Positions 1 through 30,230 of a stretch of DNA of 64,000 nt are shown one piece after another. A program made the position numbers and the translations under genes. Location: NCBI GenBank assembly GCA_009760855.2, contig WPIO01000156.1:308501-372500 (forward strand), written 5' to 3'. Position 1 is the first letter of the stretch. Each line of letters begins with the position of its first letter. The notes under the pieces are model-generated. The model saw only the letters and a list, made by a program, of their open reading frames with translations, was not told the DNA's origin and did no database searches. Source of the DNA: Cristatella mucedo (lineage: Eukaryota; Bryozoa; Phylactolaemata; Cristatellidae).

Positions 1-7
1 AAGCTTA

Positions 8-421
8 AGTTTTACTGAAAAGGTCGACTACTGGGGTCGCAGCAAAACCTGGTCTCTGCAGCCTATCGATATTGCTCCATAGTAGCTGCACAGGATTCAA
101 ATCAGGCAGGTGGCTGAGCCACTGCAACAAAGAAGGACACCTCGAAGGTTACTTTACTCAAAGTCGTTGTTGGACAAGAAAAGTGGATTGCAAGGCTCAA
201 ATACTCCGTTTGGGGTTTGGCACTTTTGGCAGCAAGATGACGACCCTGTGCAAATTGCCTGGAAGGTGACAAACGTTTGGACGAATCCTTACTTGATACT
301 GATGCAGTGGCTCAACCGCCCACCTGATTCGAACCCTACAAAACTATAATGGAGCAATATAGACAGACGGCAGAGGCCAGGTGTTCGGCCTACACCAGTA
401 TCCAACCTTTTCAGTAAAACT
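8..421. mobile_element. Fold-back element with long imperfect inverted repeats
   Basis: A 17-bp perfect terminal inverted repeat (AGTTTTACTGAAAAGGT at 8-24 and its complement at 405-421) opens imperfect arms of roughly 120 bp. These share ATATTGCTCCAT, TTCRAATCAGG and GAGCCACTGC. Each arm carries a tRNA B-box-like GGTTCGAATC-type motif. The loop has no coding signal. The element may continue left of base 1. Confidence 0.65.
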
Positions 422-424
422 CAG

Positions 425-2290
425 GCTCTTTGAATGTGCTACGATAAAAAAAGACAGCACAGAAGCTGTTAGCCTCTATTCCTCTCCAGATAAGAGGGGT
501 CATAAAGAATCATGGTAGGACGATGCCATATTAAACGCATGCATACTAACAACATATCTGTTTGTTTTTGGGTTGTCAATAAATATTATTTTCACACAGT
601 TAGCACAACTTTAGTATGCATGCACAAAAAACCCTCTGATTACCCGAACAAATTTACAGCCACAGCATCGACGGCCATACTACAAGGATATTTTTTGTGC
701 CTGAGTGTATATATGGAAGAACAAAATGGATTTAAGCCTTGTGAGTACATTCCAACATCTATTCAAACATCTAGAGTGAGGCTGGTACCTCCTACAGTGG
801 CCATATGTTTTGGCGGTGGTCGAGTTCTTGTCCAAAGAGCAGCATTAATTATTGGTTAGTCAAGCCGACTCGGCCCACTTAAATATAAGCAGGTGATACT
901 TAGCCGGTACGTCTCGGTATCGCCATAAGAGTTATCTCCGGCCCACGGTTCTAGATAATAATAATACAGACGTAGCCAGTAGGAATCGGCTATGTATCGG
1001 CAATGCAGTGAAGTTAGTCGTGTGGCCTTAGCTTAAGAGACCTCTCCTCCAAAAACTCGAAGGAAACCCACACTTTGCCAATGCCAGCAAATCATAGCTT
1101 AAGCTCATCACTTTAGCTAGCATGCTGCTTTGTGGCGGTTCCAAAGGAGTGTCAGGCCACCACCCCCATCGGTAGGAATTTGGGTAATGCAGCCTCCAGC
1201 CAGCAGGTGTTGGTCATCCAGTAGCTATCACATGCAGTCACATAAAAGCACAAACTCACCATCCACTCACACAGACGGCCCAAACATTGCCCTCACCACC
1301 ACAAATCCGGAGTTTTTTGAACTACCGTCAACACTCAGCATCTTTGCTGACAAACTGGCTTCCAGCTACGTGTTGAATCTCAGCTGCGCATTGATACGTT
1401 TGAGCTCAGAACTGAAAGAGAGATATCAAGCTAGATTTACATCTGCTGGCAGACACCATAGAGAGGTCACGCAAATGGGATATGCCTCTCTCGACCGACA
1501 CAGACCCTAGATCGGAGAAAGAAAGCAACCCACCACAGGAATGAACTCAGCTACACAGCCGCTTATCAGCTATTCTCAGACGGCGGCATTCAGCCATTGT
1601 CGGCCGGCATTATGCACGTCGACCACATGCCTGCAAGCATCAGTGCCTGGGTGCAATAGTATAATGCACACAGCATGTTAAGCGAGCGTACACCGAGTGG
1701 CATTCGAAATACCGGAGATTAAGCAGCCACTGCACAGCCAATGCTGCACACGCGTGCCTGTTCCGACCGATGCCGCATTGGCACCGAGCTCCTCACCCAA
1801 TGAGGGCAGACCGACGAGGCCCCAGGGAAGAATGGCAGCAGAGAAGGGCTCGGAATAGGGCGTGCAGTGCCAGTTAGTGGCCACAGCCTCCTTTTGGAAC
1901 CAGACGTCAAGCAAATACAAACTTTTGCCGAAAGCCCGATCTGGTCCCTGTTACTGTTAAACCTCTGGAGAACACACAGCATAAGGACGGCCACTATTCA
2001 TCGGGATGCCATACCTGCAGGGGCTCTGCATCCATCGACCGTCTGGAGAGGGAGCAGACTCAGCTAGCACGGTCTGACAGAAATCAGGATGGATGGAGCG
2101 ACCGTATGGGGTTAGCAAGACGTGTGGGGTTGATGCAGGACTAGAGCTGAAGGAGCAAGAAGATGGGTGTTGGCCAACAGAATGGCAGAAGGAGCCAGCG
2201 GAGGCCGTTCACGGGCCTGAAAAAAGACCCCGAGCCGGTAATGAGACACAACCAGAAATCAAGAGAATGTATGAGACAGCAGGGAGAAGA
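425..2290. other. No recognised gene (sideroflexin intron or beyond)
   Basis: I see only short open frames without homology. No further sideroflexin exon was found here on the minus strand. Confidence 0.5.
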
Positions 2291-2291
2291 A

Positions 2292-2294
<3 letters not shown>

Positions 2295-2368
<74 letters not shown>
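2295..2368 (+). repeat. (GA)n microsatellite
   Basis: 37 uninterrupted GA units. They create spurious Arg-Glu and Ser-Leu open frames. Confidence 0.97.
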
Positions 2369-2371
<3 letters not shown>

Positions 2372-2615
2372 CATAGGTTTGCAAAAGTGCAGGCGGCAGG
2401 CTGGGTTTAGTGAGGGCAAAGTTCGGCCCAGGCATAGCTCTCGAACCTATGTATAGAGCTGTGGTCAGAAAGGACGGGGCACTGTATTATCCAATGAATG
2501 AAACGGTTATCAAAAATTGCTAGACCGACCGTCCAGATTAAAACAGCACTCGCTGGCTCCTACGAGCAGCCGTGGCACAGAAAACGAAAGACAAGCCCAT
2601 GCCGGCCTCACGAAT

Positions 2616-2793
2616 TGTGCATGCTGACCCTGTGCATGTCACCCCTAACCATGTTATTCATGTTGTTTATCAAGCATGATATTACTCACCATTCAATCGC
2701 TTTTCCCTTTGCAGCAAATGCAAAGCGCCTAGAAAGAGATTGAGTTATCTGAGGGTGCTTTATCAAGTGCATTATTATTACTCTTATTGAGCC
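2616..2793 (+). mobile_element. LINE-A 3' end
   Basis: Carries the family signature: CTGACCCTGTGCATGTCACC, CTTTGCAGCAAATG, AAGCGCCTAGAAAGAGATTG and a TTA-rich tail. It is truncated upstream, as is usual for non-LTR elements. Confidence 0.85.
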
Positions 2794-3182
2794 TGCCACG
2801 ATGAGTAGCTGCACCTTCAGGTGCCCTATGATTGGCTAATCCGGTCAAGGGGAAGGCTGGCCTCCTGCTTGGCTCATTCCAAGTAATGTTTCTACCATGC
2901 CTACCGATGGAAGCCTTAGACGCCTTCGGTCGAGGTAAAACACAAGCTCATATAATAAGCAGGGTCACATAAGACGGGCTGCCCGAATAAGGAGTAGCAG
3001 ATCGATCAGCCTGCGGCAGGTACACCACGGCCAGAGCCCGCAGGCAGGCTCCCCCAAGCGCCCATGCACTGCACTAGCTACTGAGCTCGGAAAATACACA
3101 TACAGCATATTTCCTGTAGTAAATGCACAAAATCTGTCCTCTGGTGTCTTTTTCCAAAGTGACCTTTTGCTAGACGATAACA

Positions 3183-4040
3183 TCTACTCTACAGCTCAAG
3201 TTTGCCTACAATAAACTAACTAGCACTGCGAAAATACAGGCCTGGTTAGACAAGGATACTACATCTACATGATTTGGCCAAATGGTAAGATGCTTGGCTG
3301 CGTTGAACAGGGTCGTAGGCTATAGCTCAGCAGCATGTGTAAAGAGCCTGGATAGAGATTAAGTTCTCTTTGGGTGCTATACAAATGAATTATATTTACG
3401 TCTAAGTAGGTCTATGCATTTGTGACATCCCCTCACGGCTTTTGTAATGCACTACTTGCATGTCTTCCAGCCTTTGAAATAAGCCATTTACAGTTGGTGC
3501 AACACTCTTCAGCATCAGGCTTGTCTGTCATGAGCAGTACAGCTGGCACGTTACACCACGTCTCACAAACCTGCACTGGTTCCCTATCAAGCAGCACATC
3601 GACTTCCTCGCTCCCTTTTAGGTCCCTTCATTATCTTTCTCCAGCTACCTACCTATCAGAATTATGTCCTGATCAGGATAGGCCTCACACAACCACCTGA
3701 ATCAAGTCGTTTGGCTGTGCCTCGACCAAGCCTCAAATCCTTAGGAGACCGTGCCTTTAGTTTGTATGCACCCAAAGCCCGGAGCTCACTCCGGACTTAC
3801 GTCACGACATCACCTGATCTTGCGACATTGAAATATAAGCTAAAATGCACTTGAACCTCATGGCATTTGCAGGATCCTAGCGAATAGACCTTTGTGTGCT
3901 TAGCAGAGCTAATGCTGCTTATCTTTTCATTAACTTTATTGACATGCTTCGTATACAGCATGTGTACAATACCTAGAAAAAGATTGAGTTCTCTTAGTTC
4001 TATCAGTTCTATGCAAATGTATCATAATCATTATTATTAC
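3183..4040 (+). mobile_element. LINE-A fragment ending at sideroflexin exon 2
   Basis: Degenerate C-terminal reverse-transcriptase sequence and 3' UTR, split by a SINE-1 at about 3272-3400. The TTATTATTA tail stops directly at the sideroflexin exon 2 donor. Confidence 0.82.
3272..3400 (+). mobile_element. SINE-1 nested in LINE-A
   Basis: tRNA-like head (TTTGGCCAAATGGTAAG) and the GAATAGAGATTAAGTTCTC-type tail ending in GGTGCTATACAAATGAATTA. It interrupts the LINE sequence between its ACATCTACATG and GTCTAAGTAGG parts. Confidence 0.75.
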
Positions 4041-4164
4041 CTGAGCCGACATCCTGCCAAGGATGAACATCTTCTCCTTCGTGTCGGGATGGTACGCCGA
4101 GTCATAGAGGTGCTTCGCACTCCACAGCTCGTCCTCGGTGAGGTTCGCTGGGTCCTGGCCCTTC
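4041..4164 (-). CDS. SFXN: Sideroflexin coding exon 2
   Basis: Acceptor ctgcag|GAAGGG. It encodes [14 protein letters not shown] through GRMSAQ and ends at a codon boundary. The donor CAG|gtaataataat is the reverse complement of a LINE-A TTATTATTAC tail that begins at the next base. Confidence 0.88.
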
Positions 4165-4625
4165 CTGCAGCGATTCAGCAGGCAGGCTGCACAGTCGCCG
4201 CGACGGCAGCAGTGCACGAGGCAAAGCAGCGAAGCAGGAACCTGCTGCAGAGGAACCTCGAGCTCGAGCTACTTCCCGGTCCCGTCCCGGTCCCCACCAG
4301 CGTTTGCACCAGCTCCCGCCCAACTCGGGTACACGGTGGTAACCCGGTATCCAGCGCTGCTGCTGCTGCCACATCACCACAGGCTGATGCAGAGCAGCAG
4401 CCCTGCCCGACGCCGAATTTCTGTCTGCGAGCGAGGAGGCGGCAGAGGCAGAGGCGAGCAGACGTGGTACCTGTGCAGCTCCACTATGCGCTTGGATTCC
4501 TCCAGCTGCGCGCTGGTGGCCAGCAGATTGAGCGGGTTCGTGGTGATGAAGAAGTGCTTCGCCCGGCCCCAGTAGGTGCCCTGGTCGAAGCGCGGCTGCT
4601 CTATGTTGACTTTCGACAGAGACAT
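4041..4625 (-). CDS. SFXN: Sideroflexin (SFXN1/3-like), 5' part of gene: coding exons 1-2
   Basis: Sideroflexins are multispanning inner mitochondrial membrane proteins; SFXN1 and SFXN3 import serine for one-carbon metabolism. Exon 1 (4625-4471) and exon 2 (4164-4041) join in phase (AG|G = Arg) to give 93 residues of the soluble N-terminal region. Family hallmarks are visible: [16 protein letters not shown] at about residues 11-26, [10 protein letters not shown], the YDSAYHPDT box and the terminal GRMSAQ. The start is the ATG at 4625, a few residues before the first conserved block, as in the family. The transmembrane exons are not in 1-4040 as far as I can see and presumably lie beyond the left edge. 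The gene begins in a GC- and CpG-rich tract (about 4050-5700). The exon 2 donor abuts a LINE-A tail. SFXN1/3 fits better than SFXN2, but paralogue assignment is uncertain. Confidence 0.9.
4471..4625 (-). CDS. SFXN: Sideroflexin coding exon 1
   Basis: 51 codons plus 2 nt, starting [16 protein letters not shown] and ending in VELH plus AG. The donor is CACAG|gtacca. The reading frame is conserved to the last base before the donor and loses similarity after it. Confidence 0.88.
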
Positions 4626-5700
4626 TTCTCTAGCACAGGCCACACCTAAGGCGTTCAGAGTGAGAGGTTCGCGGCGAGGGGCTCCCGAGCCGGCGGCCGG
4701 AACGCCGGCGACACGCCAGCGACAGGTGCGCTTCGCAGCAGCGACGATTGTGCCGAAAAGATCGGTAGTTGCGGTTCGTGCCAGAGAACAACAAAACGCC
4801 TGCTGCCCGGCTTCGACGGCGGACTCCTTCACCAAACGGTCGCCCAGCCACGACCGAGCGCTTTCACATCCGGTAACTCGCCTCACGCCGGCGCTGGTTC
4901 AAGCTAACGGGAACGACAGACGCACAGCCAACGAGCTATGCGAGCTGCAGCAAGGTAGATGGCAAGGTGCGAGGAGGCCGTCGGGGCGGATGCTAAGCAA
5001 AGCTGCCAGCTTGGCCGACATGGCCGCGTCCGCGAAAGCAGGCCTACGCGCAGCACGCAGCGGCGAAGGCGGCCGGGCTGGGCCGGCGTCACTCGAGCGA
5101 ATGCGAGCGACCTCAGCCGGGATGCAGCAGCAGCAGCAGCAGCAGCGCAGGCGCCAAATAGGCAGGCGCCCGCGCAGGCTACTCGCGTGCGTGGCCGTCG
5201 GCTAGCACCGCTCGGCAGCTCTGCAGAACGCGCGCAAAGCAAACTGGCCGCCCGCTAGCGCAGCGCTCTGCGGACTGACAGATGCCAAGCAATGCGCAGG
5301 CTGCGACGCCGCGGCGATAACGAGCGGCCTCGGCGAGGGCAACTACGGCACCGCGAGCCGGTTAGCGCCGGCGCCACCGCTGCACCCGCCACGTCGGCTC
5401 GGGGCGAGATAGTGAGCAGACGCGCTGTAGCGCCAAGGACCCGCTAAATATTCAGAAAGTGAGCCCTGCAAGCGCTGCCAGCGAAGCTGGACGTACCGTA
5501 CGGGCGACTGCAACACGTAAACAGCCAAACGTCGACGGACCACTTACCGGCCTCCTAAATAGAAGATCCCGAACAACGGGGGCTCGCTCTCACGTGACTC
5601 ACCGCAGCCAATCGCAGCGCCGACCCCGGCGTCCGAGGCCCCACCCCCAGCGCTCGCGTACCCTACTCCGGGCGCCGATGCTCAAGCTCAGGTACATGCA
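4626..5700. promoter_or_regulatory. GC/CpG-rich region upstream of sideroflexin
   Basis: This stretch is clearly richer in GC and CpG than its surroundings and includes a (CAG)7 run at about 5122-5142. It covers the expected 5' UTR and promoter of sideroflexin. Open frames occur on both strands, but they are compositional and none resembles a known protein. An unrecognised first exon of a plus-strand gene cannot be excluded. Confidence 0.45.
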
Positions 5701-5799
5701 TTGTCAGCACTACTCTAATACTTCGATGCCGTTAAACCGAAATTTTCCGTTGCGTCAGCCTCGTGCCTTGACGCTGACATTCGTTGGCCAGACTAGTAG

Positions 5800-6186
5800 C
5801 GCTCTCTGGCTCCAGCCTACCTATCGGAACAACCCGCTGTTCTGACTCAAATCGTTTAGCCATACCTCGCTCGTACGAACCTCAACAATCTTGGAGACCG
5901 TGCCTTTAGTTCCCACACTCCAAAAGCTAGGAACTCACTACCAACGCATGTCACAATGTGTCCTGACATGAAGACATTTAAAAAGAAGCTTAAACCGCAC
6001 TTGTTTATTACAGCATTTGGTGAGTCTTCGTGTATCGTCTCTCTTGTGCACGTACCTGCTTACAATGTGCCTGAAACTTGCAGACGTTACCACCAATCAA
6101 TTCGCAATGCTTTCTATACGATATCTTGTAAATCCTAGAAAGAGATTCAGTTCGCTGATGGCGCTACACAAATATATTATTCTTGT
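5800..6186 (+). mobile_element. LINE-A 3' fragment
   Basis: Shows the GGAGACCGTGCCTTTAGTT, ACATTTAAAAAGAAGCTTAA and CCTAGAAAGAGATTCAG blocks in LINE-A order, with a short ATTATT tail. Confidence 0.82.
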
Positions 6187-7430
6187 GCCGTAACGATCCC
6201 GAAGTTTTGCTTCGCTTGAAAAAAAATACGGCAGAGCCAGTTGCAAGTTTCCTCAAGTCACCCGTGAGCATTGCCTCTAGCCGTGATTAGGATTTCCGTA
6301 CAGTTAGTAAGCTCAAAGAAAACGGTATGTTAAGTCTTTTGTAAACCACCCTAAGTGAACTGAATCTCTCTATTCAGGCGCTTTACAGCTACAACGAAAG
6401 CAATAGTGAATGACAAGCAATTTTAGTATAATTACTGTTCTTATTTTATAGAATCTGTACAATACCGAGTTGTATATTACAGGGTATGATGCAGCCCCCA
6501 AACCAACTATACATGCAAACTATAACACTTTCGACCGAGTTTGACCGCATACAAGTTGGCGCCAGCACATCGACCTGTTCACCGAAGAAATAGCGCCGCG
6601 CGGCGCGAACGATGATCTTCAAGGATTTTTATGACTGCATTGAAAAATTGTATTATACATGTGCATACTGTATAGCGGGATCAGAAAAGTTGGGTTATAC
6701 TGAACACATGGTAAAGTTGTGACTCCTAAGGCGCGGCAGATGAGGCGTAACCCGCCTCTTACCAAGTGGAGTAGCCTTCCGCTGAATGCGATTAGGTTTG
6801 CGTCTACGCGCAATAAGGTGGCCAAGCGAAAGAGCGTTTCTAGCGCCAACCTACTCACCGTTACTAAGGGGTCGTGAGTTCATGGCGTGAATAGGAGGTA
6901 TATGCACACACCTATAGGGGATCTTACTCAGCTAAATTCGCAAGTTGCTGCGCGTCTAGTTCAGTTTTATCCTCACATTCCTCGCAGGCTCTCAACAAAA
7001 CAAGCACTGCGGGGGACTGCAGGGGGGAATACGTCGCCGAACTTAAGCTTCCTCCATCTATAGTCGGGAACGACCCAAATGGACGGAGTGCCCGAACAAC
7101 CGGATTTTAAACCCCGACCGGAAAACCAAGATTCCGCCTCCACCTTCGCAAAGGCAGAAAAACCCCCACCTTCGCCAAGGCAGAAATACTGGGGGTGGTT
7201 TCGCCTACGAAGAAACCTCCCCTATGCTTCGCGGACTACTTCTAGTTCACAGCTGAAAATCCCTACGCCGGTACCGCGCGCGCGTACACACATCCAAAAC
7301 GCAAAATGTGAACCACGGGCGCTATACAACTATATTCGGTGGCGCCCACCGAATTCTCCTGGCCCCGACTTTCTGTCTCGTCGATCGCCCGCGGACAGCC
7401 CGAACTCCTCCCTCGCTTTCAGAGAGAATG
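6187..7430. other. No recognised gene
   Basis: Mixed-composition sequence with a GC-richer part after about 7020. The open frames have no family features. Confidence 0.45.
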
Positions 7431-7960
7431 AGTCCGGCAACTGCCGGCGTTGAAACCGAGCCGAAGAATGAACCCTGGGTGAGCGTCGTCCTACTCTTAA
7501 TCAGCTCGCCGGGATAATGGGGTTGACGGGCCAGCAGATATCAATTAGGATGCTGGTCCTACCGCGACCGCTGCGTCCTCCTCTTGCTCACAGCTCGAGA
7601 GCGCAGGTGCTTTTCAGCCACCTCTGTCGTTCTCATGGGAACCGTCTACCACGACCACTGCGTCCTAGAGGACGCAGGTGCTTTTCAGCCACCTTTCTCG
7701 TTCTCAGGGAAACCAGTCCAGCAACTGTCGGCGACCTTAGGTGAGCGTTGCCCTATTCTTAAATAGCTAGCCGGGACTACAGGCCGGCCGATGTCAATAG
7801 CCTTACGATCCCACTACGACGGCTGCGTCCTCTTGCTCAATGCTCTAGCACAGAGGTGTTTCCCGCTGAGCAGTTCTTGTGCGCCCTAAAATTGTGCCAG
7901 GCCGGCGCTGTACTACAAAGTGCTGCGGCAGGCATGCAAAAAAGCACACCGGGAGACACT
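7430..7960 (+). repeat. Diverged tandem duplication, period about 262 bp
   Basis: GTGAGCGTCGTCCTACTCTT at 7479 recurs as GTGAGCGTTGCCCTATTCTT at 7741, with matching flanks. A smaller internal repeat (GACGCAGGTGCTTTTCAGCC type, about 7600 and 7672) lies within. Confidence 0.6.
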
Positions 7961-9120
7961 GGCGGACGCTGCCTAGCAAGACCTCCGCGTTAGTAACGTG
8001 CACTCAAATAGCGTGCTGGCAAGCGAGGAGCGCAGGAAAAGACGAACTCACAAAGACCCTCTACAAAGCCAAGTTGAGCCCTCAGTCTTGACGTACCCAA
8101 TTTCGTAATGCACAACCGCGAAAATTCGGACAAAGTGGAGGTTAACTTTTAACTGCACTCCGAATTAACTTCGCTGCTGCATTCATTCACAGCAGTTACG
8201 AGCGTGGTGTGCGCCTTCCACGTCCGGTCAGAACTTCACCGCAAACGCCGAGCTCTTAACGGCGCTAGTCTCAGCCACCGCGGCAGCGAATACTGGTGAC
8301 GCCTGCATCTTGTATCGCCGCTAGGGACTTGTAGATGCTGCACCAGCGCACGCAGATTTGCTCGCAGCATGAACGCGGTAGCAACGAAGAGCGCTAACAG
8401 CCTAACAAATGAAGTCCGTATCCATAATGTAGACAAGTCTATTTGACAGCAGTGGACGGCTACAAGAGTTTAACAGCGGCCACGGCTCTTCGGCCTAATG
8501 AGAGTGACTCTACAGGCTTGTAGATCGATGCGTTCAAGGCGCTTCTCCAAAAGATGCAGCCACTATTTAAGATGAAGCGATAAAAACTGCTAGTGTGGGT
8601 TGCCTTGGGCGCCTGCTGAATAAAGTCGGTATCAAGGACAGCGGGCAGGGGGGGGGGGGGCTACCGTTGGTCTCCCGAGAGTCAATCATTTTCTCAGAGA
8701 CCCTATTTTAGATAAGTAATTATTCTTAACCGGTTTAAAGGGGTTTGCAGAGCAAGGTGCCTTCACAGCCCCCAAAATGGTGGGGTTGCATAACTTATTT
8801 TTTAGGATGTAAAAGAGGCTTTTGGGCGACATGACTTTACCTAGGAGCTTCCAACTCAATCAAAGTGTTCTCACTGTTATAAGTGCAAATGAATATTTAA
8901 ATAAAAATCTTTCGTGGAGCAATGAAGCCAGACATGACGGATTTAGAAGTTAAAGTTCTACTATAAAGTGACTATATCTGTGGGGACGCGACCATCTCTT
9001 TCCTACCCTGAGGTCAATTAAAACTAGTGGAGTCGCAATTGTCACGAGCTCTAAGCTCAATTATTTTAAGCTGCAACAGTCACACCGAAGCAATCATTCG
9101 AATAATGATAATAATATTAA
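7961..9120. other. No recognised gene; short poly-G run
   Basis: Nothing identifiable apart from a run of about 13 G at roughly 8648-8661. Confidence 0.45.
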
Positions 9121-9124
9121 TATA

Positions 9125-9460
9125 TTTATATAGCGCCACATCTTAACTTAATCTATTCATATAATTCATTTGTATAGCACCACAAGAGAACTAACATCTC
9201 TATTCCGGCGCTTCACATATGCTACGGGGCTCGAGCCCATGACCTTGGTCACGGCAAGCACACTAACAGCAGGGCCAAACCAGCACAGCACTTACATATG
9301 CTGCAAAGGAAGCACGATCAAATGATTAGTGGTGACATGCACAATGCCAATGAGCATTATATGGTTGGAGCTAACATGCACATTGTCAACATGTAAATAT
9401 GGCAGCATACAACCTGCTAGAATGCATGAGCACACAAAGGACAAATAGCAAGGATCCACA
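9125..9460 (-). mobile_element. LINE-A 3' fragment with nested SINE-1
   Basis: Reverse-strand LINE-A tail, then a SINE-1 at about 9158-9288 (TTTGTATAGCACCACAAGAG... GGGCTCGAGCCC), then LINE-A sequence resuming at GCTGCAAAGGAAGCACGATC. Confidence 0.75.
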
Positions 9461-10291
9461 AAATGCAGCAAGAAACAAGTGCACGAGTGTAAACCAGAAA
9501 CGAGTTTTCTTTTAATAGCAAGATTCCAAAATTGGCAGTAATCAATCACCCCCATATAATGAAACTTATAATTATAATTCGATTCTGCATTCCAGAAATC
9601 ATTTTCTCGAACTTGGCGATGGTTAGCATATTGATAACCTAACTGACACCTAAGAGCCGAATTTTATTTATTGGCAGGTTCATTTTCTCTCGCGGCTAAT
9701 CTACACGGCCCCATTCACAAGAAAAGATCGCTCTCTATTAAATATTCCCTAGCGATTATTCGCTCATGCTAATATAAGATTTTTAACATTTGATCACGTG
9801 TGGATCTCTGGCTCTACAGTTTGTAGCACTTTGATATCAGCCCAGCTAGCAAAAGCTATCTGATGGTAGTTGATCAGTGTACACTAAGGACACGGTCTTA
9901 TTATAACGTGGTCGCTCTTGATTACTGCAAAACTCTGCAACCATCAGCATACCGATGCATTAAGCTGCTGGATATGTATGTCACCTTATACATCTAATGG
10001 AGCTTTTCAAGTAACAGCTTTTCAGCGAAACGCTTATAATTCATCGGCACCTAATGTTTATTGCACATGCGACAGACACCGATTGATTTTTGACCAATTG
10101 GCAACCAAGCCAAGATGCATAAATACAGTACTTGCGGCAAACCTTGCCACATTCTTTGACTGGAGCAATAAATATGCACCGCCGTGATTCAGTTTCCATT
10201 CAGCAGCACGGCCCACATCCAGTTTTGAATGATGAACGCGTAGGGCGCAGGTCAAAAAGTGAACAACGAATGGATTTACGTAAGTCAGCTC
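9461..10291. other. Cyclin T 3' flank
   Basis: AT-rich; holds the probable 3' UTR and polyA signal of cyclin T. No other feature recognised. Confidence 0.45.
10057..10062 (-). terminator. Candidate polyadenylation signal of cyclin T
   Basis: TTTATT on the plus strand, i.e. AATAAA on the cyclin T strand, about 230 nt beyond the stop codon. The spacing is suitable, but there is no transcript evidence. Confidence 0.4.
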
Positions 10292-29621
<19,330 letters not shown>

Positions 29622-30021
29622 CAGATAGGCTTACCGCTTGCAAACAGACAGACGGAAGTGCATGTCCGTGAACAGAGGTAATGGTCAAAATAAAACTCGG
29701 TGATTTGCTTAAAATTATCAAGCATATATATTCTTAATACAGACTTTTTAAATTTAGAATTATAATTTCGTCGTGAATAAGTGTAAATAACAACGGAAAA
29801 CTTTGTTAGCCGGGGTGCAGGGGAACCTGCTAATTTATTTCTTTTGCTGATTTTCTGGAAAGAAGCGATGTAAAATAAAACGCTCTTTCAATCGTACGAA
29901 GTTGAAGGTAGGATTTAATTAAGCACATTAACAGCTTCGGCAGTAGGCCCAGAGGGTTGTGCTGTGGTAATACCGTCTCGCTGCGTATGCGGCTGTTGTT
30001 TGTATCGCCTGCGCATTTTTA
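29622..30021. promoter_or_regulatory. Putative bidirectional promoter between cyclin T and KANSL2
   Basis: These are the 400 bp between two divergent start codons. The centre is AT-rich and the flanks are richer in CpG. An ETS/GABP-like core CGGAAGTG lies at 29653-29660; such sites are common in animal bidirectional promoters. No clear TATA box can be assigned to either gene. No repeat was recognised here or within about 300 bp on the KANSL2 side. Confidence 0.6.
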
Positions 30022-30230
30022 ATGATTAACCGACGCTCTATGCACAGCGATAATGGATTCTGCACATCTTCGCAGAGAAATTGCACCAGGCGAAAGCTAG
30101 AGGGCTACCAGTTCTGCTGGCGCCACATACTGGAGGACAGGAGTAGCCCGTACCGACAGTGCAGCCGGGCATCTGCCCAAACTGGGCGGCGATGCACCAA
30201 TGCTGCGCCGAAGTCGGATAGGAAAGAAGG
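30022..30230 (+). CDS. KANSL2: KANSL2 coding exon 1 (first C3Hc3H module)
   Basis: ATG at 30022, donor GAAGG|gtgagt. It encodes RRKLEGYQFCWRHILEDRSS, RRCTNAAPK and DRKE. The N-terminus is about 17 residues shorter than the human protein, and another upstream start is possible. Confidence 0.92.

Noticed and set aside
2093-2456. Arg-Glu and Ser-Leu rich frames
   Set aside because: Artefacts of the (GA)n microsatellite.
4576-5205. 209-codon plus-strand frame
   Set aside because: Antisense to sideroflexin exon 1 and then CpG-rich sequence; no protein features.
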